From: Chryseobacterium jejuense
Lineage (GTDB): Bacteria > Bacteroidota > Bacteroidia > Flavobacteriales > Weeksellaceae
NCBI RefSeq assembly: GCF_017877355.1
Contig: NZ_JAGIPR010000018.1
Coordinates: 1-64,000 of the forward strand
Reading direction: 5' to 3'
DNA length: 64,000 bases
Shown: piece after piece, positions 25,500 to 34,288 of the stretch
Numbering within the stretch: the first letter of the stretch is position 1
Layout: each line of letters opens with the position of its first letter
Program-made: the position numbers and the translations under genes
Notes under the pieces: model-generated
Told to the model about the DNA's origin: nothing
What the model saw: the letters and a program-made list of their open reading frames with translations, nothing else
The model's database searches: none

Positions 25500-26240
25500 A
25501 TGAATAAGATCTTTGCACTACTATTATGTATCCTATTGTTTTCCTGTACAGACAATACTGTAATGGAGAGATATGATGTAGCACAAAAACCAGGAGAAGT
25601 AACTGTAAAAGGATTCTCCAAACCTGATGTACTTCAGCTGAGGTTTAACGGAGAACCTGTATCTATTGACGGGGAAATCTCCTATACCAATAAAATAGAA
25701 ACCACGCTTCAGTTTGTAATGGATCAGGGAGAAACCAACAAGCTGGCAATATATAATAATGAGACAGGGAAGGAAGTTGTACAATATAATATTACCTATG
25801 ATAATATAGAGGAATATAAAAAATTATACTTCTTCAATCTTCCGGGAATCTTCCTGCAGGCTGAGGTGATAAAACCACAGGTTAATTTTGGGAAAGTAGG
25901 TTTTGAATTTATTTTCCCGAATCTGGGTGAATTTTCAGGATCATCCCTTAAAAATGTAAAAGGCGTTTTAAAAAGAGAAAACGGAACTGTACTGGCAGAA
26001 TTTGATAATATCGGAAAAGATAGTTTCACTCCAGTAAAAATCTATAGTTCTTTCAGCTCAACGGCTCCGGTGTATCTTGAATTGTACAAGCCGGGAACTA
26101 CAGAACCTTATGCAGGATCTGCAATGATTAAGGTGAAAATAAAACAGGATATGGGGGCTAATATGATTGTACTCCAGGAAAAATTAGAAAATGGAGTATG
26201 GGTAGTAAAAGGAGATGTAGATGTGGCAGAATATTTATAA
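25500..26240 (+). CDS. Hypothetical lipoprotein of the uptake locus
   Basis: 246 residues with an SPII signal (LLLCILLFSC, lipobox LFSC). The mature part is predicted beta-rich (PGEVTVKGFSKPDVLQLRFN, EFIFPNLGEFSGSSLKNVKG) without a motif I recognise. It starts 22 bases after a terminator and ends 6 bases before the S41 protease lipoprotein, so these two are translationally linked. It could be an outer-membrane binding or chaperone-like partner of the protease. Confidence 0.75.
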   Translation: MNKIFALLLCILLFSCTDNTVMERYDVAQKPGEVTVKGFSKPDVLQLRFNGEPVSIDGEISYTNKIETTLQFVMDQGETNKLAIYNNETGKEVVQYNITYDNIEEYKKLYFFNLPGIFLQAEVIKPQVNFGKVGFEFIFPNLGEFSGSSLKNVKGVLKRENGTVLAEFDNIGKDSFTPVKIYSSFSSTAPVYLELYKPGTTEPYAGSAMIKVKIKQDMGANMIVLQEKLENGVWVVKGDVDVAEYL

Positions 26241-26246
26241 TCAGGG

Positions 26247-27593
26247 ATGAGAAAATTTTTAAAACTTCAGTTCATAGCGATTATAATCATCCTTATTTCC
26301 TGCACGGAAAATGATGAAAATGCACCTGTCTTTCCTGAAGGAAGTACAGAATCTGTTAATCTTTGGGTGCAAGATAGTCTGAAGCGATATTATTACTGGG
26401 CAGATCAGATGCCCGCTAAACCGGATTATCACCTACCTGTAAAAGATTTTTTTAAAAGTCTGCTGGCTCCTCAGGATCGCTTCTCTTTTATTGTCAATAC
26501 TGAGGAACCTTCCAGTTATCCACGTTCGATCCGGAATATGTATGGCTTTGATTATACCGTTATTCAACAGGCAAATGGAGATGTAGTAACAGTAATTAAA
26601 TTAGTTCTTAATGACTCTCCGGCGTCTAATGCAGGGCTTGAACGTGGAATGATCATTACCAGAATTAACGGGAAAACAGTGACGGCAAGCAATGCTGAGT
26701 CTATCACTTCAACCATGAAAGATCTTACCGTTCTGGATCTCACCGTAGGAAATTGGAAGAATGATACTGTTGCTGATGAAAAGGAGGTTAAGGTATATTA
26801 TGGATTATCTTTTGAACAACCGCTATTGTCTAAAATATTTGAAAAAAACGGCAAAAAGGCAGGCTATCTGTATGTCTATGATTTCCCGGATGGGATGACG
26901 CAGAAACTCAGCCAAACTTTTGCAGAATTTAAAGCTGCCGGAGTACAGGAATTGATTCTTGATCTTCGGTACAATTATGGCGGATCAGTATCTGCAGCCG
27001 CTGCTCTTTGTTCTCTGATTCCTTCCGGAATAACATCTGCTTCTCCATTCATTATTTTTAAAGGAAATAAAAATGGCGGCGAAGTAAAAAGAACATTCTC
27101 TCAACAAATTGCCTATGACCCGAAAGCCCTTGATTTTAATACGTTACGCACAAATGCTTTAGGCTTGAATAAAGTTTATATTCTGACTTCAAACAGTACG
27201 GCCTCTGCTGCTGAAATAGTTATCAATAATCTGAAGCCTTATATGCAGGTTACTCAGGTAGGAGAGGTAACACTAGGAAAAGATATGGCAGGCTTCACTG
27301 TAGAAGACAAACGTAAGCCTCAAAAAATCCGTTGGCAGATTCATCCGGTAATTTATAAAGTATTTAATGCCAATGGAGTGGGTGAGTACAGCAATGGGAT
27401 TTCCCCACAGGTTCCAGTTAATGAGTATGCTGTACTGCCTTTATTATCTTTAGGGCATCCTGATGAAACTTTGATTTCTTCTGTTTTGAATGGAACTTAT
27501 TTTAAATCTGGAAATCAAAAAGAATCTGCTGAAGGAGTGAAGATTTTATATCAGAGCGATGTTCCTCCTATAGCTGTTGGAAAGGATTTATAG
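26247..27593 (+). CDS. S41 family peptidase lipoprotein
   Basis: 448 residues. SPII signal (IIIILISC, lipobox LISC), an N-terminal helical S41 region (LWVQDSLKRYYYWADQMP, SFIVNTEEPSSY), a PDZ domain at about 95-180 (SPASNAGLERGMIITRING), and the C-terminal processing-protease core (AGYLYVYDFPDG, ELILDLRYNYGGSVSAA). The catalytic serine is in TSNSTASAAEIVINNLKP, and a lysine lies about 27 residues later in LGKDMAGF, the Ser-Lys dyad pattern. Similar lipoproteins are common in Bacteroidota. Here it would act on proteins or peptides at the cell envelope within the receptor locus. Confidence 0.88.
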   Translation: MRKFLKLQFIAIIIILISCTENDENAPVFPEGSTESVNLWVQDSLKRYYYWADQMPAKPDYHLPVKDFFKSLLAPQDRFSFIVNTEEPSSYPRSIRNMYGFDYTVIQQANGDVVTVIKLVLNDSPASNAGLERGMIITRINGKTVTASNAESITSTMKDLTVLDLTVGNWKNDTVADEKEVKVYYGLSFEQPLLSKIFEKNGKKAGYLYVYDFPDGMTQKLSQTFAEFKAAGVQELILDLRYNYGGSVSAAAALCSLIPSGITSASPFIIFKGNKNGGEVKRTFSQQIAYDPKALDFNTLRTNALGLNKVYILTSNSTASAAEIVINNLKPYMQVTQVGEVTLGKDMAGFTVEDKRKPQKIRWQIHPVIYKVFNANGVGEYSNGISPQVPVNEYAVLPLLSLGHPDETLISSVLNGTYFKSGNQKESAEGVKILYQSDVPPIAVGKDL

Positions 27594-27629
27594 AATATGC
27601 ACTGACATTAAAAAAGAAAAATTAAAACC

Positions 27630-27899
27630 ATGCAGGGAATAGAACCAAAACTCCACACCAGCCTAACCAGTCGTATAGAGTATTACCGTTTGCTGATAGA
27701 AGCAGCAGATGATTCTGAAATCCGTTCATCTGACGTCAATACACAGATTGCTGAGTTGAGTAATTTGTATGAAGAATACCTTATGAATAAAAAAAATCTT
27801 GAAGAGAGCATAAGGAAATACAGGGCATATCATAACGATCTAAGAAGAAAACTAACGGTGAGGCTCCGGGAAATTAAGAGAAAAACGAGAGAGAAATAA
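27630..27899 (+). CDS. Small coiled-coil hypothetical protein
   Basis: 89 residues, highly charged and helical with heptad character (LSNLYEEYLMNKKNLEESI) and a basic C-terminus (RLREIKRKTREK). It has no signal peptide and is cytoplasmic. It lies 36 bases after the protease gene and is the probable end of that transcript. I do not recognise a family. Confidence 0.6.
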   Translation: MQGIEPKLHTSLTSRIEYYRLLIEAADDSEIRSSDVNTQIAELSNLYEEYLMNKKNLEESIRKYRAYHNDLRRKLTVRLREIKRKTREK

Positions 27900-28060
27900 T
27901 ATGTTTTTAAAACTTAATCATGGGTATTAGATAACAGAATTGTCTTTTTGAACCAGAGAGGGTTCAATGATCTTCCATCTGATGTTTACATTGGCTTTAT
28001 TTCCTTATTTTATTTCAAAATTCATACATTTATAACATCAAGTTGAAAGAAGATGCTTTT

Positions 28061-28786
28061 ATGAATATTAATGAGACTGTACTTTCTGATTATTTAAATA
28101 TATTTTGGCAGTTTTCCTGGCCACAATGGATGGTGTTCAGCCTGATTAGCAATGTTTTTTTGTATTTATTTTCCATTGGATTGTATCTTTTCATAGATAA
28201 AACCTGCCGTAAAAGCCCATTGCAGGAAAAAGATCATCCTGTTTCAGCATCAGATTTTTATCTTAGCCTTTTTACCGTTGTCTGTAATAGCATGGTCATG
28301 CTGATAGGTGTTTTTCTATGGAAGAAAGGCTGGATTGAACTGGGAAATACCCAATCGGGGATGAGAATCAGCCTGGAGGTTATAGTATTACTTCTTTTAA
28401 TGGATCTCTTCATGTATTTCTTTCACTATGCCGCCCATTTACCTTTTGTCTATAAAATGATCCACGGAAAGCACCATGAGCATGTAAGTACCAATTATTT
28501 GAGCCTTTTTGTTCTTCATCCTTTTGAAACCATAGGGTTTGGATTGATGATGCTGATGTTATTACTATGTTATGATTTTTCGGTTATTTCCATTTCTATT
28601 TACCTGTTCATTAACCTTATTTGGGGAACCATTGGACATCTGAACCGTGAATTTTTTCCAGCCCGCTTTGACAAGTTCTTTGTAGGAACTACCAGATTCC
28701 ATAACCAGCACCATGTGGATGAAACTAAAAACTTTGGATTTTATACCTCCATTTGGGATAGACTGTTTGGAACATATAGAAGATAA
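28061..28786 (+). CDS. Sterol desaturase / fatty acid hydroxylase family protein
   Basis: 241 residues, integral membrane, with about five hydrophobic segments. The three histidine boxes that bind the di-iron centre are visible: HYAAH, HGKHHEH and HNQHH. A fourth histidine lies at LNREFF-adjacent GHLNRE. The family hydroxylates or desaturates lipids using O2 and electrons from a carrier. An in-frame TTG at 28043 precedes the ATG chosen at 28061. It is monocistronic. Two ferredoxin genes 15 kb away are possible but unproven donors. Confidence 0.88.
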   Translation: MNINETVLSDYLNIFWQFSWPQWMVFSLISNVFLYLFSIGLYLFIDKTCRKSPLQEKDHPVSASDFYLSLFTVVCNSMVMLIGVFLWKKGWIELGNTQSGMRISLEVIVLLLLMDLFMYFFHYAAHLPFVYKMIHGKHHEHVSTNYLSLFVLHPFETIGFGLMMLMLLLCYDFSVISISIYLFINLIWGTIGHLNREFFPARFDKFFVGTTRFHNQHHVDETKNFGFYTSIWDRLFGTYRR

Positions 28787-29057
28787 TATGGGCCGGGAAA
28801 ATATTTGAATAAAATTAGGAGTGATAAATTCTCTTGCAGATATTTGATAGCATTTTTAGCCACTACGAATGCCAAATAAAATAATCCAACATTTTAAAAA
28901 CCTATGTGTCTATCTGGTAAAAAACTGAAACATATAGGAATTTTAATGATTATCCATTGCTGAGTGAAATGCCTTTGCGGTCTTTTACATTATAGATTAC
29001 AAAAACTTTGAGATCTTTGTGTTGAGAATAACAGCTTCTATCTTCTGTTTCCCAGTA

Positions 29058-29336
29058 CTAATTTTCATTCAGTTCCTTGGCTTCATCCCAGCATGCTGCA
29101 CAAAGGATTTTATAATCACAATTGGTAAACCAGTTTTCCTGTTCCTGATCCGTTTCAACCTCTTCCTGAGCTTCTTCACACTTATTGCACCAGGCATCAG
29201 GACGGCCAAGATCACCTTCGTCATATTGATGAAAACCAACAGGAACCCGATCCAAAAGACTATGGGCAAGATGGGTACATAGCAAACCTATTTTCTGCTT
29301 CCCATGCAGGGAACATTCAGTATATTTTTTTGACAT
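29058..29336 (-). CDS. Hypothetical small protein with cysteine pairs
   Basis: 92 residues. It has CxxC pairs (WCNKCEEAQ and LCAACWDEA) and further Cys/His (TECSLHGKQ, LLCTHLAHSLL), suggesting a structural zinc site, and is very acidic in the middle (EEAQEEVETDQEQE). No signal or membrane span. It lies 26 bases downstream of the next gene on the same strand, so it is likely cotranscribed with it. I do not recognise the family. Confidence 0.65.
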   Translation of the reverse strand: MSKKYTECSLHGKQKIGLLCTHLAHSLLDRVPVGFHQYDEGDLGRPDAWCNKCEEAQEEVETDQEQENWFTNCDYKILCAACWDEAKELNEN

Positions 29337-29362
29337 TTTTTAATAAAATTATGATGTAGATC

Positions 29363-30124
29363 TTAAGTGTATTCAAAGCAGATCACTGCTTTTTTGATTG
29401 AATCATCATGGAATAAATAGATCTGATCAGCAGCATTTTCTTGAAAATCATAGCCTTCAATACAGCCTATATAGTCTAATGATTTATCATTCAGAGTGGG
29501 TTTGTTTATAAGGTTATCACCACCAAAATCACTGTCTTCAAGGCTCTTTTTCTCAATATTAAGCTCTTCAAAGATACCATGTAATTTTTTCTCTGCTCTT
29601 TCAACCATATACTCCGAATCTTCATCTTTTTCAAGATCTTCAACGGTTAGCTGGCGAAGTCTTTCCAGTCTGCGGATGTCATCTACGGTTAGCCCAGGTC
29701 TGTAAGAGTATTTGTCATATAATTTACCATGTTTGTTGTAGTAAGCTTTTTTCAGCTGGTACATGGCTTCATTCATATTATATTCAATGTCCAGATCAGA
29801 GAACTCTTCACCATATTGTTCCGGAGTGATTTCTGTAGAGGTTTGAAAATAATTCCAGTCTGCATCGAATTTATATTTGCCATCAATAATATCAAAACCC
29901 AGCATATCTGCTTTCGTAAATTGAGTATGATATTCTTCACGCCCTTCTCCTACACAGCCATCATAAATTTCCTTTACAGAAACAATATGAAGCCATTCAT
30001 TTTTAGAAGGGTCAAGCAGTTGAAGATTAAAAGAACAGATAGGCAGAAAATATTTTTTATGGTTTTCCAGGTCATCATAAAACACATCTTCATAAGCCGG
30101 AAAAAGTTTGATGAGTTCATTCAT
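29363..30124 (-). CDS. Hypothetical cytoplasmic protein
   Basis: 253 residues, acidic, without signal or membrane span. The sequence opens LIKLFPAYEDVFYDDLENHKK and has a predicted helical middle rich in Glu/Lys (RRLERLRQLTVEDLEKDED). I do not recognise a family and see no catalytic motif. Together with the cysteine-pair protein downstream it forms a two-gene unit. Small acidic cytoplasmic proteins in such pairs are sometimes immunity proteins, but nothing here proves it. Confidence 0.6.
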   Translation of the reverse strand: MNELIKLFPAYEDVFYDDLENHKKYFLPICSFNLQLLDPSKNEWLHIVSVKEIYDGCVGEGREEYHTQFTKADMLGFDIIDGKYKFDADWNYFQTSTEITPEQYGEEFSDLDIEYNMNEAMYQLKKAYYNKHGKLYDKYSYRPGLTVDDIRRLERLRQLTVEDLEKDEDSEYMVERAEKKLHGIFEELNIEKKSLEDSDFGGDNLINKPTLNDKSLDYIGCIEGYDFQENAADQIYLFHDDSIKKAVICFEYT

Positions 30125-30210
30125 AGAGTTGAAATTAATTTTTTTAATAATTTAGTGTGTTACAAAGAGTATCTTTCAAAAATACGATTAATTACAAGGA
30201 ATCTGGAGTA

Positions 30211-30633
30211 TTAAAGCTTGATTTCACTCAAAACCTTGCTTAACAGATAATTAAACTGTTCAAGTTCAGCCGGACTAAGTATTGTTGTAGTTTGCTGGGT
30301 AATTTTTTTTCGGAATGTTTCAGAGTTTTCAACTACAAATTTTCCTTTTTCAGTGACGGAAAGTATGAATTTTCTACGGTCTGTCTCATCCTGCTCCTGA
30401 GTAATAAAATCATTGTTGATGAGAGGTTTCAGTTGCTTTGAAACTGCTGCCGGTGTGATTTTAAAAGCAGAAGATATCTCTTTTCCTGTTGATCCTTTTT
30501 TACGAAGAATAAATTCTATGATATTGTAATGAGAGGCTGTTATTCCGTTAATATCTCCTCTGTTCATATGAGCGAGAATAAGGCATTGGAAATCGGTAAA
30601 AGTATCAAAAAAATTTTTTTCAATTGGTTTCAT
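30211..30633 (-). CDS. MarR family transcriptional regulator
   Basis: 140 residues, a complete MarR protein. The winged HTH is GSTGKEISSAFKITPAAVSKQLKPLI (about 48-73), with the wing EQDETDRRKFILSVTEKG (about 80-97) containing the conserved D-x-R. It is divergent from the UvrA-like ABC gene, and a 31-base near-perfect palindrome lies between the two starts. It probably represses both genes until a drug or stress ligand binds. Confidence 0.9.
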   Translation of the reverse strand: MKPIEKNFFDTFTDFQCLILAHMNRGDINGITASHYNIIEFILRKKGSTGKEISSAFKITPAAVSKQLKPLINNDFITQEQDETDRRKFILSVTEKGKFVVENSETFRKKITQQTTTILSPAELEQFNYLLSKVLSEIKL

Positions 30634-30644
30634 GGAATAAATTA

Positions 30645-30675
30645 ATTAACTTGGTTAACTATTAACAAAGTTAAT
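30645..30675. promoter_or_regulatory. MarR operator, inverted repeat
   Basis: ATTAACTTGGTTAA (30645-30658) and TTAACAAAGTTAAT (30662-30675) are reverse complements at 13 of 14 positions, separated by CTA. The repeat lies 11 bases upstream of the MarR start and 8 bases upstream of the UvrA-like start, covering the space where both promoters must lie. Confidence 0.8.
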
Positions 30676-30683
30676 AATTTAAA

Positions 30684-32936
30684 ATGGAAAACATAGAAAT
30701 TACCCATGCGAGACAGAATAATCTCAAGAATATTTCCATAAAAATACCCAAATATAAGATCGTTGTTTTTACGGGAGTATCAGGTTCCGGGAAATCTTCT
30801 CTGGTATTTGAGACCATAGGAGCCGAGGCACAGCGGCAGATTAATGAAACACAGAACAGTTTTATCAGAAACCGGTTACAGCATTACGGAATCCCGGATG
30901 TAGATAAAATTGAAAACCTGAATGTTCCTATTATCATCAATCAGAAGAGGTTGGGCGGAAATGCACGTTCCACAGTAGGAACCGCTGCAGATGTTTATGC
31001 TTCTCTGAGGCTTTTGTTTTCAAGAATGGGACATCCTTTTGTAGGGTATTCCAATGTATTTTCGTTCAATAATCCGCAGGGAATGTGTACTGAATGCGAG
31101 GGGTTGGGTTTTGTACAGACAGTGGATGTTAAAACCCTGATCGATCAGACAAAATCTTTAAATGAGGGAGCAATTCAGTTTCCAACCTTTCAGCCCGGTG
31201 GATGGCGTTTAACAAGGTACACCCAGTCTGGCTATTTTGATAATGATAAAAAGTTGAAAGATTTTACTTCCCAGGAACTAGACATCCTGTTATATGCACC
31301 TGAGCATAAACCCAAACATCCGGATGAAAATTGGGGAAAAACTGTAAAATATGAAGGAATTATTCCCCGGATTGAAAAAACATTTCTTAAAAAAGATTCC
31401 AAAGAAAATCTGACAAGAAAAGATGCTTTGCGTAATGTGGTGGTCACAAAGACCTGTCCATCCTGTCAGGGAAAACGGCTAAATGAAAGGATTTTAAGCT
31501 GTGAAATCAAAGGCAAAAATATTGCAGACTGTACAGCATTTTCCATTGATGAGCTATTGGAGTTTATCAACAGTCTGGAATCAGAAGCATATGAAGTAAT
31601 TATTAAAGAACTTTCCGGAAAGCTGCAGAATATCATTGATATAGGTTTACAGTATCTTACACTGGGCCGAAGTACCAATACACTTTCAGGAGGAGAATCT
31701 CAACGAATAAAAATGGTGAAAAGTTTGGGAAATAGTCTCGTAGACTTACTCTATATCTTTGATGAACCAAGTATTGGTTTACACCCTAAGGATCTTGAGA
31801 ATATTAATCACATTATACAACAGATCAAAGATAAAGGCAACTCTGTTTTGGTAGTGGAGCATGATCCGGATCTTATTAAAAGAGCAGATTGGATCATAGA
31901 TATGGGCCCGGGTTCAGGAAAAAATGGGGGTGAAGTGATCTATGAAGGTGATTTCATCAATTTAAAAAAATCTAAAGGAAAAACAGGGGCCTATTTTAAG
32001 AAAAAGACTGCTATTAAAGGCTTGTGCCGAAAACCTAAAGGTTATCTTGAGATCAGAAATGCTAATCTCCATAACCTTAAAAATATAAGTGTCGATATCC
32101 CGGTAGGGGTTATGACTGTTGTTACCGGCGTAGCCGGTTCCGGAAAAAGTACTTTAATTAACCATGTTCTGCCTGCATTTTATCAGGATTTAACGGTGAT
32201 AGACCAGTCTTTGTTTACAGCAAGTAGCCGCTCAAATCTTTTAACCTACTTAAACCTCTCTGATACTGTGCGAAAATTGTTTTCAGAATGTAATCATGTT
32301 TCGGAAAAACTTTTTAGCCGGAATAGTGAAGGAGCCTGTAAAAACTGTAAGGGATTGGGAGTGGAAAAGATAGATTTAGCTTTTATGGATGATATAGAAC
32401 AGCCATGTGAAGTATGTAGTGGTTCCGGTTTTGATCCGAAAGTTTTTCAATATCAATATCATCATCAAAATATTGTAGAAGTGATGAATATGACGGTATT
32501 AGAGGCAAAGGATTTTTTTACCGATAAAAATATTGCCAAAAGCATTGATCTGCTGATAAAGCTGGGGCTGGATTATCTGACATTAGGGCAACGGCTGGAT
32601 AGCTTTTCCGGAGGTGAAAGGCAGCGTTTGAAACTCACCAGAGAACTGAAGAATACGAACCAGATTATTGTGCTGGATGAGCCAAGTACAGGGCTCCATC
32701 CAAGCGATACTCAAAAGCTGCTGTCTTTTTTTAATGATCTTGTAGACCAGAATAATACATTAATTGTTATAGAACACAATCTGGACATCATTGCTCAGGC
32801 TGACTGGATTATTGATATCGGTCCAGGTGCCGGAAAATTTGGTGGGAAAGTTCTGTTTGAAGGAACGCCTGCAGATTTATTGGAAAATAACATATCCTAT
32901 ACTGCAGAATTTCTGAGAAAACATATTATTACGTAA
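30684..32936 (+). CDS. UvrA-like ABC ATPase, short drug-resistance type
   Basis: 750 residues, against about 940 for housekeeping UvrA. Two ABC modules are present: Walker A GVSGSGKSSL (31-40) with signature LSGGESQRIK and Walker B LLYIFDEPSIGLHP, then Walker A GVAGSGKSTL with FSGGERQRLK and IIVLDEPSTGLHP. Zinc modules are CTECEGLGF, CPSCQGKRL, CKNCKGLG and CEVCSGSG. The UvrB-binding domain is shortened, as in UvrA2/DrrC-type proteins linked to tolerance of DNA-intercalating drugs. It is divergent from a MarR regulator with an operator between them, which fits inducible resistance. Confidence 0.88.
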   Translation: MENIEITHARQNNLKNISIKIPKYKIVVFTGVSGSGKSSLVFETIGAEAQRQINETQNSFIRNRLQHYGIPDVDKIENLNVPIIINQKRLGGNARSTVGTAADVYASLRLLFSRMGHPFVGYSNVFSFNNPQGMCTECEGLGFVQTVDVKTLIDQTKSLNEGAIQFPTFQPGGWRLTRYTQSGYFDNDKKLKDFTSQELDILLYAPEHKPKHPDENWGKTVKYEGIIPRIEKTFLKKDSKENLTRKDALRNVVVTKTCPSCQGKRLNERILSCEIKGKNIADCTAFSIDELLEFINSLESEAYEVIIKELSGKLQNIIDIGLQYLTLGRSTNTLSGGESQRIKMVKSLGNSLVDLLYIFDEPSIGLHPKDLENINHIIQQIKDKGNSVLVVEHDPDLIKRADWIIDMGPGSGKNGGEVIYEGDFINLKKSKGKTGAYFKKKTAIKGLCRKPKGYLEIRNANLHNLKNISVDIPVGVMTVVTGVAGSGKSTLINHVLPAFYQDLTVIDQSLFTASSRSNLLTYLNLSDTVRKLFSECNHVSEKLFSRNSEGACKNCKGLGVEKIDLAFMDDIEQPCEVCSGSGFDPKVFQYQYHHQNIVEVMNMTVLEAKDFFTDKNIAKSIDLLIKLGLDYLTLGQRLDSFSGGERQRLKLTRELKNTNQIIVLDEPSTGLHPSDTQKLLSFFNDLVDQNNTLIVIEHNLDIIAQADWIIDIGPGAGKFGGKVLFEGTPADLLENNISYTAEFLRKHIIT

Positions 32937-33024
32937 ACACAAATTGAAGCACAAATTTTCACTGGTGTTGAAGACAGCATTGTGCTGTTTGTGAAAATAT
33001 GAGTTGAGAAGAATTCTAAAAAAA

Positions 33025-33151
33025 TAAACCATTAAAATTTTGAAGAGGATAAGAAAAATTAAGAGTAAATCTTTCGGTTTTGGGTAAATTTCAACCTTCA
33101 AGCGAAACTTCTCTTAATTCTTCTTAAACCCTTATTAATCCTAATGATTTA
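33025..33151. repeat. Large imperfect palindromic element between convergent genes
   Basis: Arm 33025-33065 and arm 33111-33151 (41 bases each) are imperfect reverse complements. The inner 15 bases match best (AAGAAAAATTAAGAG against CTCTTAATTCTTCTT). The element lies between the convergent UvrA-like and phytase genes, where it can fold in either transcript. The rest of this roughly 310-base gap holds two similar stretches ending TGTG.T.TTT.TGAAAATAT (about 32978-33000 and 33212-33234). No gene was seen. Confidence 0.65.
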
Positions 33152-33246
33152 GAGTAATTATCTAAACACACATTTAATTATAAATAACCATGAATGCTGA
33201 CAATGGTAATATTGTGTTATTTATGAAAATATTAGTGTTTAAAAAA

Positions 33247-34284
33247 TTATTTTTTTGCTTTTATAGCATTTTGAATTCTCTCTTCAAGAAGCCTCCAGTC
33301 ATACATATGAAAAACTCTACCATTACTCATGGCTACAAAAACTCCTTTGGGGAATTTTGGACCTAAATTTACATTCGTTACTTCCGAACCATCACTTTCA
33401 AGGGTAGAAACCGGGATGGCAGCAATTCTTCCTTTTGCCGGGTTTTCTCTCAGATAGACATTGAAGGAATCATTCTGCTGATCGGAAACCAAAATATATC
33501 CTTTGCCTTTGGAAGTAGGATAGATGGATATACCTTCCACATCAGATGTAAAATCGCCTTGTCCAAAAACAACAAGCTCTTCATTTCCTTTTGCCGGGTC
33601 TGCATGATATTGGTGAACGCCAAATTGTTCATCAGAATAATAAATATATCCCAGTTCATCATCCACTGCGATACTTTCAATCTCCTTCAGACCGCTGTAT
33701 TTTCCAAACTTACGGACAACATCTCCTGTGATATGTCCATTCTTTTCCGAAAGCTTATATTGCCATACATAACCGTCTTTTGGTCCTGATTTTCTTCCGA
33801 CAATCACAAAAATATCTCCTGTTTTTGGATTTTTATACATGGAAATTCCCATTGGTCCACGTTCTGCTTCACCCTCGAAGACAGAAATTTCGCCAACTTC
33901 TTTCAATTCAGGAAGAGAATACAGCTTTACCTTATTGGTTTCACGTTCTGTAACCGCTGCGATATCTGTCTTTTTTCCATTTAAATCAAAACCATATTCA
34001 ATATCCACATTATTGGGACGTTTCAATCCTGATACTTTATGGGTGATTTTACCATTAAGATCAAAGGCATACAGTCCGCCATCGGTATCTTTATCTGTTC
34101 CAATGATGATACTCTTTGATGCATCTTTAGGATTGATCCATATGGCCGGATCATCAGTATCATGCACCACAGTTTCTGTAATAACGGTTGGCTTTAATTT
34201 TTCTCCTGCTTGAGTCTGTCCTTTGCAACTCATTACAAAAGGAACAACAGCAAGTGCTGCGATATAATATGTTATCTTCTTCAT
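33247..34284 (-). CDS. Beta-propeller phytase (3-phytase family)
   Basis: 345 residues. Lipoprotein signal (VVPFVMSC, lipobox VMSC). The mature protein is a six-bladed propeller with the calcium/phosphate-site motifs DTDDPAIWINP, SIIIGTDKDTDGGLYAFDL, RPNNVDIEYGF and AAVTERETNKVKLY. It removes phosphate from phytate (inositol hexakisphosphate) at the cell surface. It lies 4 bases after a TonB receptor gene on the same strand, a pairing known in Bacteroidota for phytate use. The gene order suggests the receptor imports the product or phytate itself. Confidence 0.92.
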   Translation of the reverse strand: MKKITYYIAALAVVPFVMSCKGQTQAGEKLKPTVITETVVHDTDDPAIWINPKDASKSIIIGTDKDTDGGLYAFDLNGKITHKVSGLKRPNNVDIEYGFDLNGKKTDIAAVTERETNKVKLYSLPELKEVGEISVFEGEAERGPMGISMYKNPKTGDIFVIVGRKSGPKDGYVWQYKLSEKNGHITGDVVRKFGKYSGLKEIESIAVDDELGYIYYSDEQFGVHQYHADPAKGNEELVVFGQGDFTSDVEGISIYPTSKGKGYILVSDQQNDSFNVYLRENPAKGRIAAIPVSTLESDGSEVTNVNLGPKFPKGVFVAMSNGRVFHMYDWRLLEERIQNAIKAKK

Positions 34285-34288
34285 GTTC

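Noticed and set aside
17549..27899. Polysaccharide utilisation locus
   Set aside because: No SusD homologue, glycoside hydrolase, polysaccharide lyase or sulfatase is present, although a FecI/FecR-type receptor is.
29058..30124. Toxin-immunity pair
   Set aside because: Neither product has a recognisable toxin or immunity motif. The suggestion rests only on size and acidity, so both are kept as hypothetical.
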